DNA of 37,279 nucleotides from CAYPEK01 sp964409645 (GCA_964409645.1 CAYPEK010000035.1:1-37279); one strand, 5' to 3'; positions 23,659 through 32,429 are shown, numbered from the stretch's first letter. Numbers and translations are program-made. The notes: generated from the letters alone by a model not told the origin.

Positions 23659-26400
23659 ATGAGAAGGTTGTTTGTTTTTGCGATGTTGATATCCGTGTTG
23701 TGCGCGGCGGGCGCGTTGGCGGTTCCGCTGGCGGACGCGCAGCCGGATGCGGTTGTCGTTTACGATCAGAAGTTCAGCCCGGCGACGACGAGTGTCGGCG
23801 CGATGAAGAAGGTGCGCGATTTTCTCACCGGGTTCGGCTTCGAGGCGGTGTACACGGAGCAGTTGATGGAGTGGATGGAGAGCGCTATCGGACGCGGCGC
23901 GCGCGGCACGCTTGTTGTGATGAACATGGACGCCGTGCCCGAGTGGATGGCGGGCGAAAAGGGCAAAACGGACTCGATTCTGCGGCGGTATCTCGAAGCG
24001 GGCGGAACGGTTGTGTGGTGGGGCGACTATCCGGGCCACAAGATCAGCTTCCAGCTCGACCAACACGAGAACCGGGGCGGCGAGGGGAGCGTGTCGCTGA
24101 TCGGCATCGACGCGTCGGGCGACACGGCGTCGGCCGGTCCGGCGGAACCCACCGCGGACGGCAAGGCGCTCGGTCTGACGTCCGGTTGGGAAAGCCGGTA
24201 TCCGGTGAGCGCGAACGAGGTGACGAAGGTGCTCGCGGCGACTAAGGACGGTCACGCGGCGGCGTGGACGAAGGAGTTCGTTGCCGGGTCGCCGGGTTTC
24301 GTGCGCCTGTGGGACAAGAGCATGGGCGAGTTCACGGACGATATGGCGGTTCAGCTCTTCCACGTGGTGTCTGGGCTGCTGCCCCGGATGGGCGGCGCGA
24401 AGACGATGTCGCGCATCTATCTGCATAAACCGAGCGATTATTATCCGCTCGTGCACCGGGAGGGCGACAGGCTGACGCGCGAGGTGCGCGTGAGCCGTTT
24501 CGACGAGTCGGTGTGCGGGTGCACGGAATATGAATTGGTTGTCAGAAAGGGAAAGAAGATTTTCGACACTATCCCGCTCGCGTCGGACGGCCCGTCGTTT
24601 TTCATCAAGGAACTGCGCGTACCGATCTACGAGCCGGACGAGGAACTGGCGCTCGTTTCGCGCGCGAAGGGCAAGGAAAAGGAACTCGCGACGACGGTGC
24701 TGAACGAGAGCCGTTTTTACGCGGACGAGGATTTCGCGGCGTATCCGGAAATCAACCAGATCGACTTCGGATATGCGCTGACTCCGGCGGACATTGTGCT
24801 CGCGTCGGCGGGGCAGTCGGTCAAGGCGCGGTTCCGGATGTCGTTTCCCGGCTCGGGGAAGTCGGCGCATAAGGTGAAGGCGTCGTTGACGCTGTCCGAG
24901 AAGGAAGGCGATGCGCGCGAGGCGGCGTCGGGCGAGTTCAGCGTTTCCGAGGGGCGGATTGTGAGCGGCGAAGTGAATTTTGACTGCGCCGGGATATCGC
25001 CGGGGCGATTGCTGATGCGGCTTTCGATGACAGAGGGCGGCAAGGAGATTTATTCGGCGGAGCGGACACTTTACATAGTGAAAAACGGGGAGCCGTACAC
25101 CGGTTTCGGCGCGTATTACACGCAGGTTGGCTATCTCGGACAGATCGGCGTTTTCGATTATCCGACGAAGAAGTGGTCGAGGATGAGCTGGAGCCGCGCG
25201 TGGGAGCGCGGCCCGGACGACGATATTGTGGTGATGTTTCCGAACGGCAACAGATATGTTTTCTGGCGCGGGTCGGGCTACGTGCCGTTCTGGATGTCCG
25301 GCGCGGGGACGGGGATGACTTACGAGTGGCTGGAGGCGAGCCAGAACCGGGGCGTGACGCAGGACGCGGTGGAGCCGCTTCAGGACAAGGAGTGCCGCTA
25401 CTCGCACGCGAGCATCGTGTCGAACGGCGCGGCGCGCGCGGTTGTCGATTGGCGATACGCGGAGATCGGCCTGAACTACGTCATCAACAAGAACGAGTGG
25501 GCGGACGAGGAGTATGTTTTCTATCCGGACGGGTTCGGCGTGCGGAAGGTGACGGCGCGCGTGGAGCCGATGACGTCGCACGAATCAATTGAGTTCATCA
25601 TCATGCTGCCGCCGGGGATCAACCCGTTCGATGTGTATCCGCGTGAGGTGTTCCGGATCATGTCGCCGGACGGCAACACGCGGGCGTCGGTGAGCTATCC
25701 GAATTCGTCCGCGCCGTGGGACAAGGACACGCCGGCGGTGTTCCGGATCAACTACAACATGCGGGACAAAAACACGCCGGTGCTCGCGACGAGGAGCTTC
25801 GGCGGCTTCGGCACGGTGTACGACGGCTGGAAGGACGACGGGCGGTACATCAGCCCGAATTACTGGGGCGTTCACTTCCCGGTGCAGCGAGGGTATCCGA
25901 CGACGCGGCAGCAGCCGCCGGGATGGCGTGAGCGCGCGGGGCACGCGTCGATCGCGACGATCGACACCGCACCGCTGGAGTCGAAGCCGATCAACAGCCG
26001 CACGGACAGGTTTGTGTGGGCGTGGCTGATCGGCAACACGGATAAGCCGGACGGCTACGTGCTCGAAGCGTCGCGCTCTTGGCTGACCCCCGCGCCGCTG
26101 AAGGTGACGTCGGGCGGCGGCGCGGCGGAGTACGACCCGTATCAGCGCGGCTATGTGATCGGTTATACCGGTCCCGGCGCGGTGGAGGCGAAGTTCGCGG
26201 GCGCCGCGGACGTCTCGGTGTTCAACCCGGTGCTGATAATCGAAAACTGGCCGGGCGGAGACGCGCGCGTGACCGTGGACGGAGCCGAGCCGATTGTATG
26301 GCAGTCGAATGTCGAGCACGGATATATGTCGGATCGGCTGATCGTCTGGATCGGCGAGATGGTTGGCGGCACGGCGACGGTGCGCGTTGAGCGACGCTGA
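23659..26400 (+). CDS. Large secreted protein of unknown function
   Basis: A 913-residue protein. GGAGG lies 9 nt before the ATG. The signal peptide is MRRLFVFAMLISVLCAAGALA. Residues about 30-220 resemble a Rossmann-like/GATase-like fold with VVVYDQ, a helix, LVVMNMDAVPEWM, and ILRRYLEAGGTVVWWGDYPG, the pattern of ThuA-like or trehalose-utilisation domains. Residues about 250-470 form beta-sandwich-like sequence. Residues about 480-913 are rich in Trp, Tyr and Gly: TGFGAYYTQVGYLGQIGVFDY, MFPNGNRYVFWRGSGYVPFW, ADEEYVFYPDGFGVRKVTARV, YISPNYWGVHFPV, SRTDRFVWAWLIGN. The last part looks like a carbohydrate-active or lectin-like beta fold. I recognise no named family and no catalytic motif. A role in extracellular glycan handling is a guess. 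It is a single gene with its own promoter. Confidence 0.65.
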   Translation: MRRLFVFAMLISVLCAAGALAVPLADAQPDAVVVYDQKFSPATTSVGAMKKVRDFLTGFGFEAVYTEQLMEWMESAIGRGARGTLVVMNMDAVPEWMAGEKGKTDSILRRYLEAGGTVVWWGDYPGHKISFQLDQHENRGGEGSVSLIGIDASGDTASAGPAEPTADGKALGLTSGWESRYPVSANEVTKVLAATKDGHAAAWTKEFVAGSPGFVRLWDKSMGEFTDDMAVQLFHVVSGLLPRMGGAKTMSRIYLHKPSDYYPLVHREGDRLTREVRVSRFDESVCGCTEYELVVRKGKKIFDTIPLASDGPSFFIKELRVPIYEPDEELALVSRAKGKEKELATTVLNESRFYADEDFAAYPEINQIDFGYALTPADIVLASAGQSVKARFRMSFPGSGKSAHKVKASLTLSEKEGDAREAASGEFSVSEGRIVSGEVNFDCAGISPGRLLMRLSMTEGGKEIYSAERTLYIVKNGEPYTGFGAYYTQVGYLGQIGVFDYPTKKWSRMSWSRAWERGPDDDIVVMFPNGNRYVFWRGSGYVPFWMSGAGTGMTYEWLEASQNRGVTQDAVEPLQDKECRYSHASIVSNGAARAVVDWRYAEIGLNYVINKNEWADEEYVFYPDGFGVRKVTARVEPMTSHESIEFIIMLPPGINPFDVYPREVFRIMSPDGNTRASVSYPNSSAPWDKDTPAVFRINYNMRDKNTPVLATRSFGGFGTVYDGWKDDGRYISPNYWGVHFPVQRGYPTTRQQPPGWRERAGHASIATIDTAPLESKPINSRTDRFVWAWLIGNTDKPDGYVLEASRSWLTPAPLKVTSGGGAAEYDPYQRGYVIGYTGPGAVEAKFAGAADVSVFNPVLIIENWPGGDARVTVDGAEPIVWQSNVEHGYMSDRLIVWIGEMVGGTATVRVERR

Positions 26401-26463
26401 TAAATCAGAGCAAAAACAAATTAAACGCAGAGATCACAGAGAGAAAGAGATCACGGAGAAGAA
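26401..26463. repeat. Purine-rich spacer resembling a dispersed intergenic repeat
   Basis: The 63-bp gap between convergent genes reads as short A/G-rich near-repeats (CGCAGAGATCACAGAGAG, then AAGAGATCACGGAGAAG). It resembles the CACCACAAAGACA class at 15326 and 34981 in style but not in exact sequence. No terminator hairpin is visible. Confidence 0.35.
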
Positions 26464-27228
26464 TTAGGTAACTATTCCGTGTATTAATCTGAGCAGCGAC
26501 ATGAGGAAGTCCGGCGACTCGAAACGGGCGGGAAGCGCTGCCGTTGCGGCAAGGCCTGTCGCTATGAACATCGCCCACACATTTGCCCAAGCAACAGAAC
26601 CTAAGAAGCTGCGATCTTCTTTAAGATAAGACCTCCCGAGCCGACAGATGACGGCCTCTTCAAACCCGATGGTGATGGCGAGCCCAAGAGAAACGCCGGT
26701 TATTCCAAACAGTATTTTCGCTATCCAGAACGCCCAAAGCTTGTTGTTTTCTACAAAAGAGAAGGAGAATATTAGCAGTAGTATCGAAAGCAGTGTAACC
26801 AAGCACATCGCTCCTGCAACTTTTGCGGCAGTGATCTTTCTGTTATTGAAGTGACGAGCGATGTACTTACCGGGAACTAAATAAAGAAAATATAAAGGAG
26901 GTACGATAAATATAAAAAGAGACGGTACGGCCATAACGAAAACTCCGACCAGTCCCGGTATTGTCGAAAGTACATTCGCCACGAACATAAAGAGTAGCGC
27001 TATGAAAAATTTAAGCGACTTTTCTTTGAACCCGAACATTACGCATTTAATTGAAACGACGAACAGCAAACCGTACAAGGATTTCAGCGCATAAGCGCCC
27101 CAAGGCGCGGGCCCGGCGAACAGAACCATAAGCTGAGGTATCGGTTCGCAGGCGAGCGCTGTTGCAGGAACGAGCAACGCTGCCGCCGCCAACGAACAGA
27201 TTGTTATATGATTCGATTTTAGCTTCAT
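26464..27228 (-). CDS. Polytopic membrane protein of unknown function
   Basis: A 254-residue protein. An N-terminal signal-like segment (ITICSLAAAALLVPATALACEP) is followed by about six hydrophobic helices, for example GLLFVVSIKCVMF, FFIALLFMFVANVLSTIPGLVGVFVMAVPSLFIFIVPPLYFLYLV, CLVTLLSILLLIFSFSF, ILFGITGVSLGLAITIGF and AWANVWAMFIATGLAATAAL. No conserved catalytic or binding motif was recognised. EEAVICRLGRSY after the fifth helix is the most polar conserved-looking stretch. No clear Shine-Dalgarno sequence precedes the ATG. A 15-bp palindrome, CTGTTT-AGC-AAACAG, lies upstream at 27251-27265. It is flanked by convergent and same-strand neighbours without a functional link. Confidence 0.65.
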   Translation of the reverse strand: MKLKSNHITICSLAAAALLVPATALACEPIPQLMVLFAGPAPWGAYALKSLYGLLFVVSIKCVMFGFKEKSLKFFIALLFMFVANVLSTIPGLVGVFVMAVPSLFIFIVPPLYFLYLVPGKYIARHFNNRKITAAKVAGAMCLVTLLSILLLIFSFSFVENNKLWAFWIAKILFGITGVSLGLAITIGFEEAVICRLGRSYLKEDRSFLGSVAWANVWAMFIATGLAATAALPARFESPDFLMSLLRLIHGIVT

Positions 27229-27320
27229 ATTCTGTTTTTACCCGCAAAAGCTGTTTAGCAAACAGATCGAGTAAATTATTAAGAAAAGTCGGATGATTAA
27301 ATAAAGATTCAGGAGTTATG

Positions 27321-29216
27321 CTATGTGCGATTTCTTGTATCGACAAAATCGACTTTCACGAGGCCGCGGACGGAGTTGCACAGGAAAATCTCGTCGGCGG
27401 TTTCGAGGTCGGAAGGGAAGAGAGTTTTCTCGACCGTGTCGCGTGCATCGATGAGGTGTCGCCGGAAGACGCCGGGCAGCAGGCCAGAATCGACGGGCGG
27501 CGTGCAAAGTGTGTCGCCGTAGCGCAACACGATGTTGGTGATAGCGCCTTCGGTCAGCTCGCCGCGCTCGTTGGTGAAAAGTACGTCGAAGTATCCGAGT
27601 TTCCTGTACGCATCGAATTCACTGTCGTAAATGTTTCTGAATGTTGTTTTGTGCCGAAGGAGCGGATCGGAGGAGAAAACTGCCTTCTTTGATATTACGC
27701 AGCGGTGTGTGATCGACGGATCGGGTGGATCGACAGGCGCTGCGGTTGCGGTTGCGCAACCCGATGCGTCGAGAAGCAGGCGAACGCGAAGGCTGCCGCC
27801 CGCGCCGTCCGGCGTTGCTGAGTCGAGAGCCTCGCGGATGCGGCTTTCGTCGAAGGCGAATCCGAAATGCGCCGAAGATGCGCGAATGCGGTCGATGTGC
27901 AGGTCGAGCAGGAAAAAACCGTCGGCGGGAGTCCACAGAATCGTTTCGATCAGGCTGAACCCGGCGGGCGGGGTTTCCGTTGCGGCGGAGAAGAAGAAAC
28001 CACCTTTTATAAGCGCCTCGCGCCATTCGGATTCGGGCTCGGAATCGTAAACGATACCGCCGCCGATACCGAGTTCGCAGGCATCGCCGTCGATTTGTAC
28101 GGTACGAATGGCGACACTGAAAGCGGCGGCGCTCATGCGAGGCGCAATGAAACCTACCGCTCCGCAATAGACGCCGCGCGGATCGGATTCAAGAGCCCGG
28201 ATTATCTTCATCGAACTGATTTTCGGCGCGCCGGTGACCGATCCGCAGGGAAAAAGGCTCGCGAAAATATCGCGAAGACGTGTGTCCTCCGCGAGTCGCG
28301 CGCGGACGGTCGATGTCATCTGAAACAGGGTTTCGTAGCTCTCGATGTCGAATAGTTGCGTTGTGTCAACACTGCCCGGCCATGCGATCCGGCCGAGATC
28401 ATTCCGGAGCAGGTCAACTATCATCAGGTTTTCCGCGCGGTTCTTCTCGTCGGTCCCGAGGAAATTCTCGAGTTCAGCATCTTCGGCGGTATTTTTGCCT
28501 CGTGGAGCGGTGCCTTTCATGGGCCGGACAGTGATTTCGCCGTCGTCGATGCGGAAAAACAACTCGGGCGAGAACGAGAGGATGAACTGCCCGCCGCGCC
28601 GCCAGAAGGCTGAGTAGGGCACGCGCTGCCTCTCCCGAAGCGTGAAATAGAGCGATTGCGGCGTCCCGTGCAGGCGGAATCGCGCGCGGAAGGTATGGTT
28701 GATCTGGTATGTGTCGCCGGCCTCTATGCACCGGTGAATCTCCCCTATTTTGGCTGTGTATGTTTCGCGGTTTTCCGTCAGGAATAGGCTGCTGACGGCC
28801 GCGCGGCTGAAGGCGTGTCCTGAGTTTGTCGTCAGCTCTTTCGGAGGCGGATTCAGCCAGCGGCCCGAAGTAGTGTCGAAGATAATCGGCGAGTCGTAGA
28901 GACCGATGTGGAGCAGGGGAAGCGCCGATTCTTCCGGCTGTGAGAACACGCCGTCCTCAAGACAGTATCCGAGCTCGTATGACAAGAATCCTGCCGCGTG
29001 GAGGCCGTCGCGAACAGCCGATTCGATCCGCTCGAATGCGGATTCGACATCATCGCCGCATCGGACGATTATTTCACTAACCGGATTAATGAAAATGTAG
29101 TTATTTCGCTCGGCTACAGAGGGGAGACGCGTTTCAAGGATGAGTGCGTTGTCAAGCTCCGCCGCCGTCGCTGCTGTGGTCTCCCATTCCGGATGATTCG
29201 ATATTATACGCTCCAT
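27321..29216 (-). CDS. pabBC: Aminodeoxychorismate synthase component I fused to aminodeoxychorismate lyase (PabB-PabC)
   Basis: I chose ATG 29216 (631 residues, GGAG 4 nt upstream). TTG 29249 would lie inside the -10 box. The N-terminal part (about 1-440) is the chorismate-binding PabB fold, with PMKGTAPRG (Lys234, the residue expected to form the chorismate adduct), RAENLMIVDLLRNDLGRI, GSVTGAPK, and ELGIGGGIVYDSEPESEW. The C-terminal part (about 450-631) is a class IV PLP aminotransferase fold, with RHKTTFRN (the expected PLP Lys) and GELTEGAITNIVL ... SGLLPGVFRRHL. Together they convert chorismate and ammonia or glutamine to 4-aminobenzoate and pyruvate for folate. The glutamine amidotransferase subunit PabA is not in the window. 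The fusion is a known arrangement in several phyla. It is transcribed alone. Confidence 0.92.
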   Translation of the reverse strand: MERIISNHPEWETTAATAAELDNALILETRLPSVAERNNYIFINPVSEIIVRCGDDVESAFERIESAVRDGLHAAGFLSYELGYCLEDGVFSQPEESALPLLHIGLYDSPIIFDTTSGRWLNPPPKELTTNSGHAFSRAAVSSLFLTENRETYTAKIGEIHRCIEAGDTYQINHTFRARFRLHGTPQSLYFTLRERQRVPYSAFWRRGGQFILSFSPELFFRIDDGEITVRPMKGTAPRGKNTAEDAELENFLGTDEKNRAENLMIVDLLRNDLGRIAWPGSVDTTQLFDIESYETLFQMTSTVRARLAEDTRLRDIFASLFPCGSVTGAPKISSMKIIRALESDPRGVYCGAVGFIAPRMSAAAFSVAIRTVQIDGDACELGIGGGIVYDSEPESEWREALIKGGFFFSAATETPPAGFSLIETILWTPADGFFLLDLHIDRIRASSAHFGFAFDESRIREALDSATPDGAGGSLRVRLLLDASGCATATAAPVDPPDPSITHRCVISKKAVFSSDPLLRHKTTFRNIYDSEFDAYRKLGYFDVLFTNERGELTEGAITNIVLRYGDTLCTPPVDSGLLPGVFRRHLIDARDTVEKTLFPSDLETADEIFLCNSVRGLVKVDFVDTRNRT

Positions 29217-29248
29217 TCCGCTCCGCTTCCTGTTGAAACGATCTAACA

Positions 29249-29276
29249 ATTCTACAGAGGCAACTTATTTTGGCAA
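29249..29276 (-). promoter_or_regulatory. Promoter for pabBC
   Basis: On the minus strand: TTGCCA (29271-29276), 16-nt spacer, TAGAAT (29249-29254). The start would be near 29242, giving a 26-nt leader to ATG 29216. Confidence 0.6.
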
Positions 29277-29331
29277 GAGAAGCGGAATGGATGAATGCAA
29301 AAAGAGAGACAAATAAACAAATTCGATTTAT

Positions 29332-29363
29332 CCCGGATTCGTCAATAAATAAACGAATCCGGG
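29332..29363. repeat. 11-bp perfect hairpin between pabBC and lexA
   Basis: CCCGGATTCGT (29332-29342), 10-nt AT-rich loop, ACGAATCCGGG (29353-29363). No T-run follows on either strand, so it may be a weak lexA terminator, a protein site or an intergenic repeat. The rest of the 29217-29547 gap holds the pabBC promoter and a dispersed 15-mer. Confidence 0.5.
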
Positions 29364-29430
29364 GCAATGTTCATAGCGACGAACTGCTTCGCTGCCGGCA
29401 CATTTTTTGTTAATGCCGACAGGGACACGT

Positions 29431-29445
29431 GCAACGTGCCCCTAC
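29431..29445 (+). repeat. Dispersed 15-mer, copy 1 (3' side of lexA)
   Basis: GCAACGTGCCCCTAC, identical to 30294-30308. It is preceded by GGGACACGT, so the pair can fold (CACGT-GCA-ACGTG). It resembles the GGGGCACG-type palindromic intergenic repeats of environmental genomes. Confidence 0.6.
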
Positions 29446-29547
29446 AAATATATGCGCCTTCCGCCTTGCATTTCATCTGCTCTGAATCATCGCAACCAAA
29501 TTCCTTACGGCGGATTTGGATTTATTCAACAAGCCGAAAGACAGGTA

Positions 29548-30144
29548 TCAGCGGATCGAACGGATGACGCCGATGACGTGGCCGCGGATTTCTACATGTG
29601 TTGCGACAATCGGCGCATAAGCCTGATTCGCCGGTTGAAGCCGAACGTGGCGTTTTTCGCGATAGAAATATTTCACCGTCGCCTCGTCGTCGAGCAGAGC
29701 AACCACAATATCGCCGTTTTCAGCCGTCTGCTGCGGTCGGACCACCACAATGTCGCCGTTGTGGATTCCCGCCTCGATCATGCTGTCGCCCTTGACGCGG
29801 AGCGCGAAGCATTTTCCGTCAACCGGGAATATCTTCTGTATCGTGATGTGGTCTTCTATGTTCTCGGCGGCGAGAATGGGAGCGCCGGCTGCAATATGCC
29901 CTATCAGCGGAATTCCTTCTTCGGGTTTGTTTATAATTTCAATCGCGCGCGCACGGCCCGCCGCTATTCGGACTTCGCCCTTTTTAGCGAGCGCTTTCAG
30001 ATGGTCGGCGACTCCGTTCGGCGATTTTATGCCGAAATGATCCCCGATCGCACGGATTGTGGGCGGATACCCATTATCCAACGTGTAATCATAAATAAAT
30101 GATAGAATTTCCTGTTGACGTGGCGTGAGTTCCTTAGGCGACAT
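29548..30144 (-). CDS. lexA: LexA SOS repressor / self-cleaving protease
   Basis: I chose ATG 30144 (198 residues, GGGAG 6 nt upstream) over GTG 30171. The N-terminal winged helix is intact: LTPRQQEILSFIYDYTLDNGYPPTIRAIG, then SPNGVADHLKALAKKG. The hinge carries the scissile Ala86-Gly87 pair in IGHIAAGAPILA. The S24 peptidase domain has Ser121 in KGDSMIEAGI and the general-base Lys158 in ATVKYFYRE, the catalytic dyad. It represses DNA-damage genes and cleaves itself when RecA filaments form. No recA, umuDC or dinB gene is in the window. The gene is preceded by a perfect-consensus promoter. Confidence 0.95.
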   Translation of the reverse strand: MSPKELTPRQQEILSFIYDYTLDNGYPPTIRAIGDHFGIKSPNGVADHLKALAKKGEVRIAAGRARAIEIINKPEEGIPLIGHIAAGAPILAAENIEDHITIQKIFPVDGKCFALRVKGDSMIEAGIHNGDIVVVRPQQTAENGDIVVALLDDEATVKYFYREKRHVRLQPANQAYAPIVATHVEIRGHVIGVIRSIR

Positions 30145-30195
30145 CGCATTCTCCCTTCTTCTCCCCTGCACGCACTTCTAATAATACTGTACATA

Positions 30196-30224
30196 ATTAT
30201 ACCGACCATGCGTATAGGTGTCAA
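30196..30224 (-). promoter_or_regulatory. Perfect-consensus sigma70 promoter for lexA
   Basis: On the minus strand: TTGACA (30219-30224), 17-nt spacer, TATAAT (30196-30201). The start would be near 30189, about 45 nt before ATG 30144. Just downstream of the -10 the strand reads ATGTACAGTAT, a possible half-site of a LexA operator. No full dyad of a known LexA box was confirmed. Confidence 0.85.
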
Positions 30225-30293
30225 TAGTCGAAGATTAAAACAAGAAATCATACCGTATTGATGGAGAGCGCCGAATAGAGTAAAGGGCACATC

Positions 30294-30308
30294 GCAACGT
30301 GCCCCTAC
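30294..30308 (+). repeat. Dispersed 15-mer, copy 2 (5' side of lexA)
   Basis: GCAACGTGCCCCTAC, identical to 29431-29445. GGGCAC (30285-30290) and GTGCCC (30299-30304) can pair, and TTTTT follows at 30309, giving a weak terminator-like shape. The remaining part of the gap (30310-30474) is AT-rich and holds nothing I can support. Confidence 0.6.
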
Positions 30309-30474
30309 TTTTTGATGAAATAGGTTTTTGCCGGAACGAGTAGAGATTAGGAAAAGAAAGAATATTAAAAATGTAAGATAATTATCAAAAAATCTTTATA
30401 CAAACTAATGTGGTATTCAGAAATAAAGCCCATTTTCTCTGATTTGTCAGCCGACATTGTCGAATTTGTTGTTT

Positions 30475-32154
30475 TTAGTTTTCGAGGTAAGGAAGGACGT
30501 CGCGGATGAACTGTTCGAGGTGTTCGCGTGAGGCCGGAAGAAAGATTACGGAACGATCATGAACAATTTCCGGGTCTGCGGAGCCTATTTTGGTATTCAG
30601 TATTTCGTCGGGACTCATCTCTTCGATTTCTCTCGCAGTCATTGAAGCCGGGTTTGATTTATCCGCCGGTTCCTTATTAAGTTCAGACAGCTTAACCAAT
30701 CGAAATTCCCACTTCCTCGACAGGTCATCGACAACGACAGCGGTGCCGTCCGAGTCGGATGCGACGCCCCCGGCCATGTTGACGGCCTTCGACACGGTGG
30801 TTTCCTGAGTGTCGAATTCGTAATACCCGGGCTTGACCACTTCGCCCAGTATAAAGAATTCGGTTGGCAAAGGTACCGCACCGGCAGGGACAGGTATCAG
30901 AACGGGTTGGACATCGATATTTTTAACCTTTAGCTTGTTTCGCAAAAAAAGCTCTAAAGAAGCAACAGTTCTCTTGGTTGCGGATATCAGGCCGACGTCT
31001 GGAAAGCGGATATATCCCTTGATATCGACCATGGGACAGAAGGGAGAGTAGGGTGGCCAGTTTTCGACACGCAGGCGGTCGCCATGTTCTAGGAAATAAC
31101 CGGCTTTTATGTCCTCATCCATAGAGATGTCTATTTCCGCATAGCCTCCTGATGGGCTGTCCATCGCGGAAATGCCTTCGGGGCAGTTCGGAAGCGTTCG
31201 GGCAGGCGTTGGGTCAGGCAAATCAGGCAACGGCTCTAGAGTAGGCTCTACTTCCGGGAGGACTTTTCCAGCCATGAAGAGGCGGAAGGATTCATCCAAT
31301 TCAGCGAAGTTGCCACCCTTCAAGCCGGGCCGGTTTCCGGGGGTTGGGACGTTAATCGGTGCCGGAGGAATCTTTGAAAACGGTCTGCCGCCGAGCCGAA
31401 CAAGATCACCGACCTGAGGAACGCACGCATGGCATGCGCCGGAAAACACCCCCAAAGAGCGCCCGGAATCGGTTTTTACCACCTCAATATGCCCGATAAC
31501 CCGGTTCCGGCTGATTATTTCGAGGCTCATTGACGGGATGACGCCGCTGTTGATGCCCTGATCGATCCAGATTTCGGGCGGAGCGCCAGCAGCCGTGAAC
31601 GAGACACGCAGAACGCGGCCTGTTGCCGGTGCGGCGTTGGCGGCTTCCGGCGGTATCGAATCGACCGCGCTCAGGATGTCGGACGGAGCGATGAACGGTG
31701 ACGAGGTAGCAATCGGGATGATGACGGTTGCAGTGGCGACGGCGATTGCGGGCTTTGGTTTCTTTGCCGTATTGGGTTTTGGCTTCGGCTTAGGTTTTGC
31801 CGCGTTTTCAATTACGTAAACCGGAGCCGATATGAGGGATGATTTGATGTCGAATGAGTCGATGCCGGACTTTTTAGCGCTTTTCTTCGATTTGGAATCC
31901 GTTTTTGTTTTTTTAGAGACGGTGCTTTTTTTGTCTTTTGCCGTCTTGTCGGCGGGTTTCTTTTTATCCGTCGTCTTTTTTTTCGACGTCTCTTTCTTTT
32001 TCGAGGTCGCAGCGGCTTTGGAGGTTGCTTTTGCAGCCGGCTTGTCCGCGGCGGCTGAGGAAACGGAGATTGTCAGGAATACGGCAAACACGATAAACGC
32101 AAACAGGCCCGCGATGTGAGTCCGCCCGCCGGTTTTTTTGTGTTTCGCATTCAT
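30475..32154 (-). CDS. Poly_export/SLBB (Wza-like) protein with lysine-rich N-terminal tract
   Basis: I chose ATG 32154 (559 residues) because the signal peptide starts there (HIAGLFAFIVFAVFLTISVSSAAA). ATG 32226 would add 24 residues. Neither has a clear Shine-Dalgarno sequence. Residues 38-97 are an extreme Lys/Ser/Thr low-complexity tract (SKKKETSKKKTTDKKK). A Pro/Lys stretch (KPKPKPKP) follows. Residues about 190-270 form a small beta domain (RVLRVSFTAAGAPPEIWIDQGINSGVIP ... VGDLVRLGG). Residues about 340-430 resemble the Poly_export domain (YFLEHGDRLRVEN, DIKGYIRFPDVGLISA). An SLBB domain follows (FFILGEVVKPGYYEFD ... AVNMAGG). Such proteins form outer-membrane or periplasmic parts of polysaccharide secretion. 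No Wzc-like partner is visible. The C-terminal helix region (HLEQFIRDVLPYLEN) is short. Confidence 0.8.
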   Translation of the reverse strand: MNAKHKKTGGRTHIAGLFAFIVFAVFLTISVSSAAADKPAAKATSKAAATSKKKETSKKKTTDKKKPADKTAKDKKSTVSKKTKTDSKSKKSAKKSGIDSFDIKSSLISAPVYVIENAAKPKPKPKPNTAKKPKPAIAVATATVIIPIATSSPFIAPSDILSAVDSIPPEAANAAPATGRVLRVSFTAAGAPPEIWIDQGINSGVIPSMSLEIISRNRVIGHIEVVKTDSGRSLGVFSGACHACVPQVGDLVRLGGRPFSKIPPAPINVPTPGNRPGLKGGNFAELDESFRLFMAGKVLPEVEPTLEPLPDLPDPTPARTLPNCPEGISAMDSPSGGYAEIDISMDEDIKAGYFLEHGDRLRVENWPPYSPFCPMVDIKGYIRFPDVGLISATKRTVASLELFLRNKLKVKNIDVQPVLIPVPAGAVPLPTEFFILGEVVKPGYYEFDTQETTVSKAVNMAGGVASDSDGTAVVVDDLSRKWEFRLVKLSELNKEPADKSNPASMTAREIEEMSPDEILNTKIGSADPEIVHDRSVIFLPASREHLEQFIRDVLPYLEN

Positions 32155-32388
32155 GGCAGAAGTGATTATATACGAAAACGCGATAGTGTGAAGGGACTTG
32201 TAGTTTCTACGATTTTTGGAATCCATGAAAGTAAGATAATTATATAGAGAACAAATAAATTTAATTATACAGGATAATAAAATAAAGGCGTGGGGAACTC
32301 GGGGTGTTTGCGTTTGTCTGCCGGATGGGAACGGCGGCGGCCGTGCTTTGAGGAAAGTTGCCCGCGCGATACCAATTCCCGGCGTATC

Positions 32389-32397
32389 TGCTATAAT
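32389..32397 (+). promoter_or_regulatory. Extended -10 promoter for the 277-residue protein gene
   Basis: TGCTATAAT (TG 32389-32390, TATAAT 32392-32397), 33 nt before ATG 32430. No -35 is recognised at the expected distance, as is usual for extended -10 promoters. Confidence 0.5.
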
Positions 32398-32429
32398 ATG
32401 CCAAATTTACGGGATGAGGTGGAATCGAA

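Noticed and set aside
23608..25581. Minus-strand open frame of 657 codons opposite the 913-residue secreted protein
   Set aside because: It is extremely Arg/His/Ala-rich with no recognisable domain or ribosome site. The plus strand has a signal peptide, promoter and ribosome site.
27251..27265. CTGTTTAGCAAACAG as a LexA operator of the membrane protein gene
   Set aside because: The spacing is CTGT-N7-ACAG rather than N8, no promoter overlaps it convincingly, and the lexA gene itself lacks this motif.
30180..30205. CTGTAC near the lexA promoter as an SOS box
   Set aside because: Only one half-site fits the CTGT-N8-ACAG type. No confirmed dyad of any known LexA box was found, so I did not list an operator.
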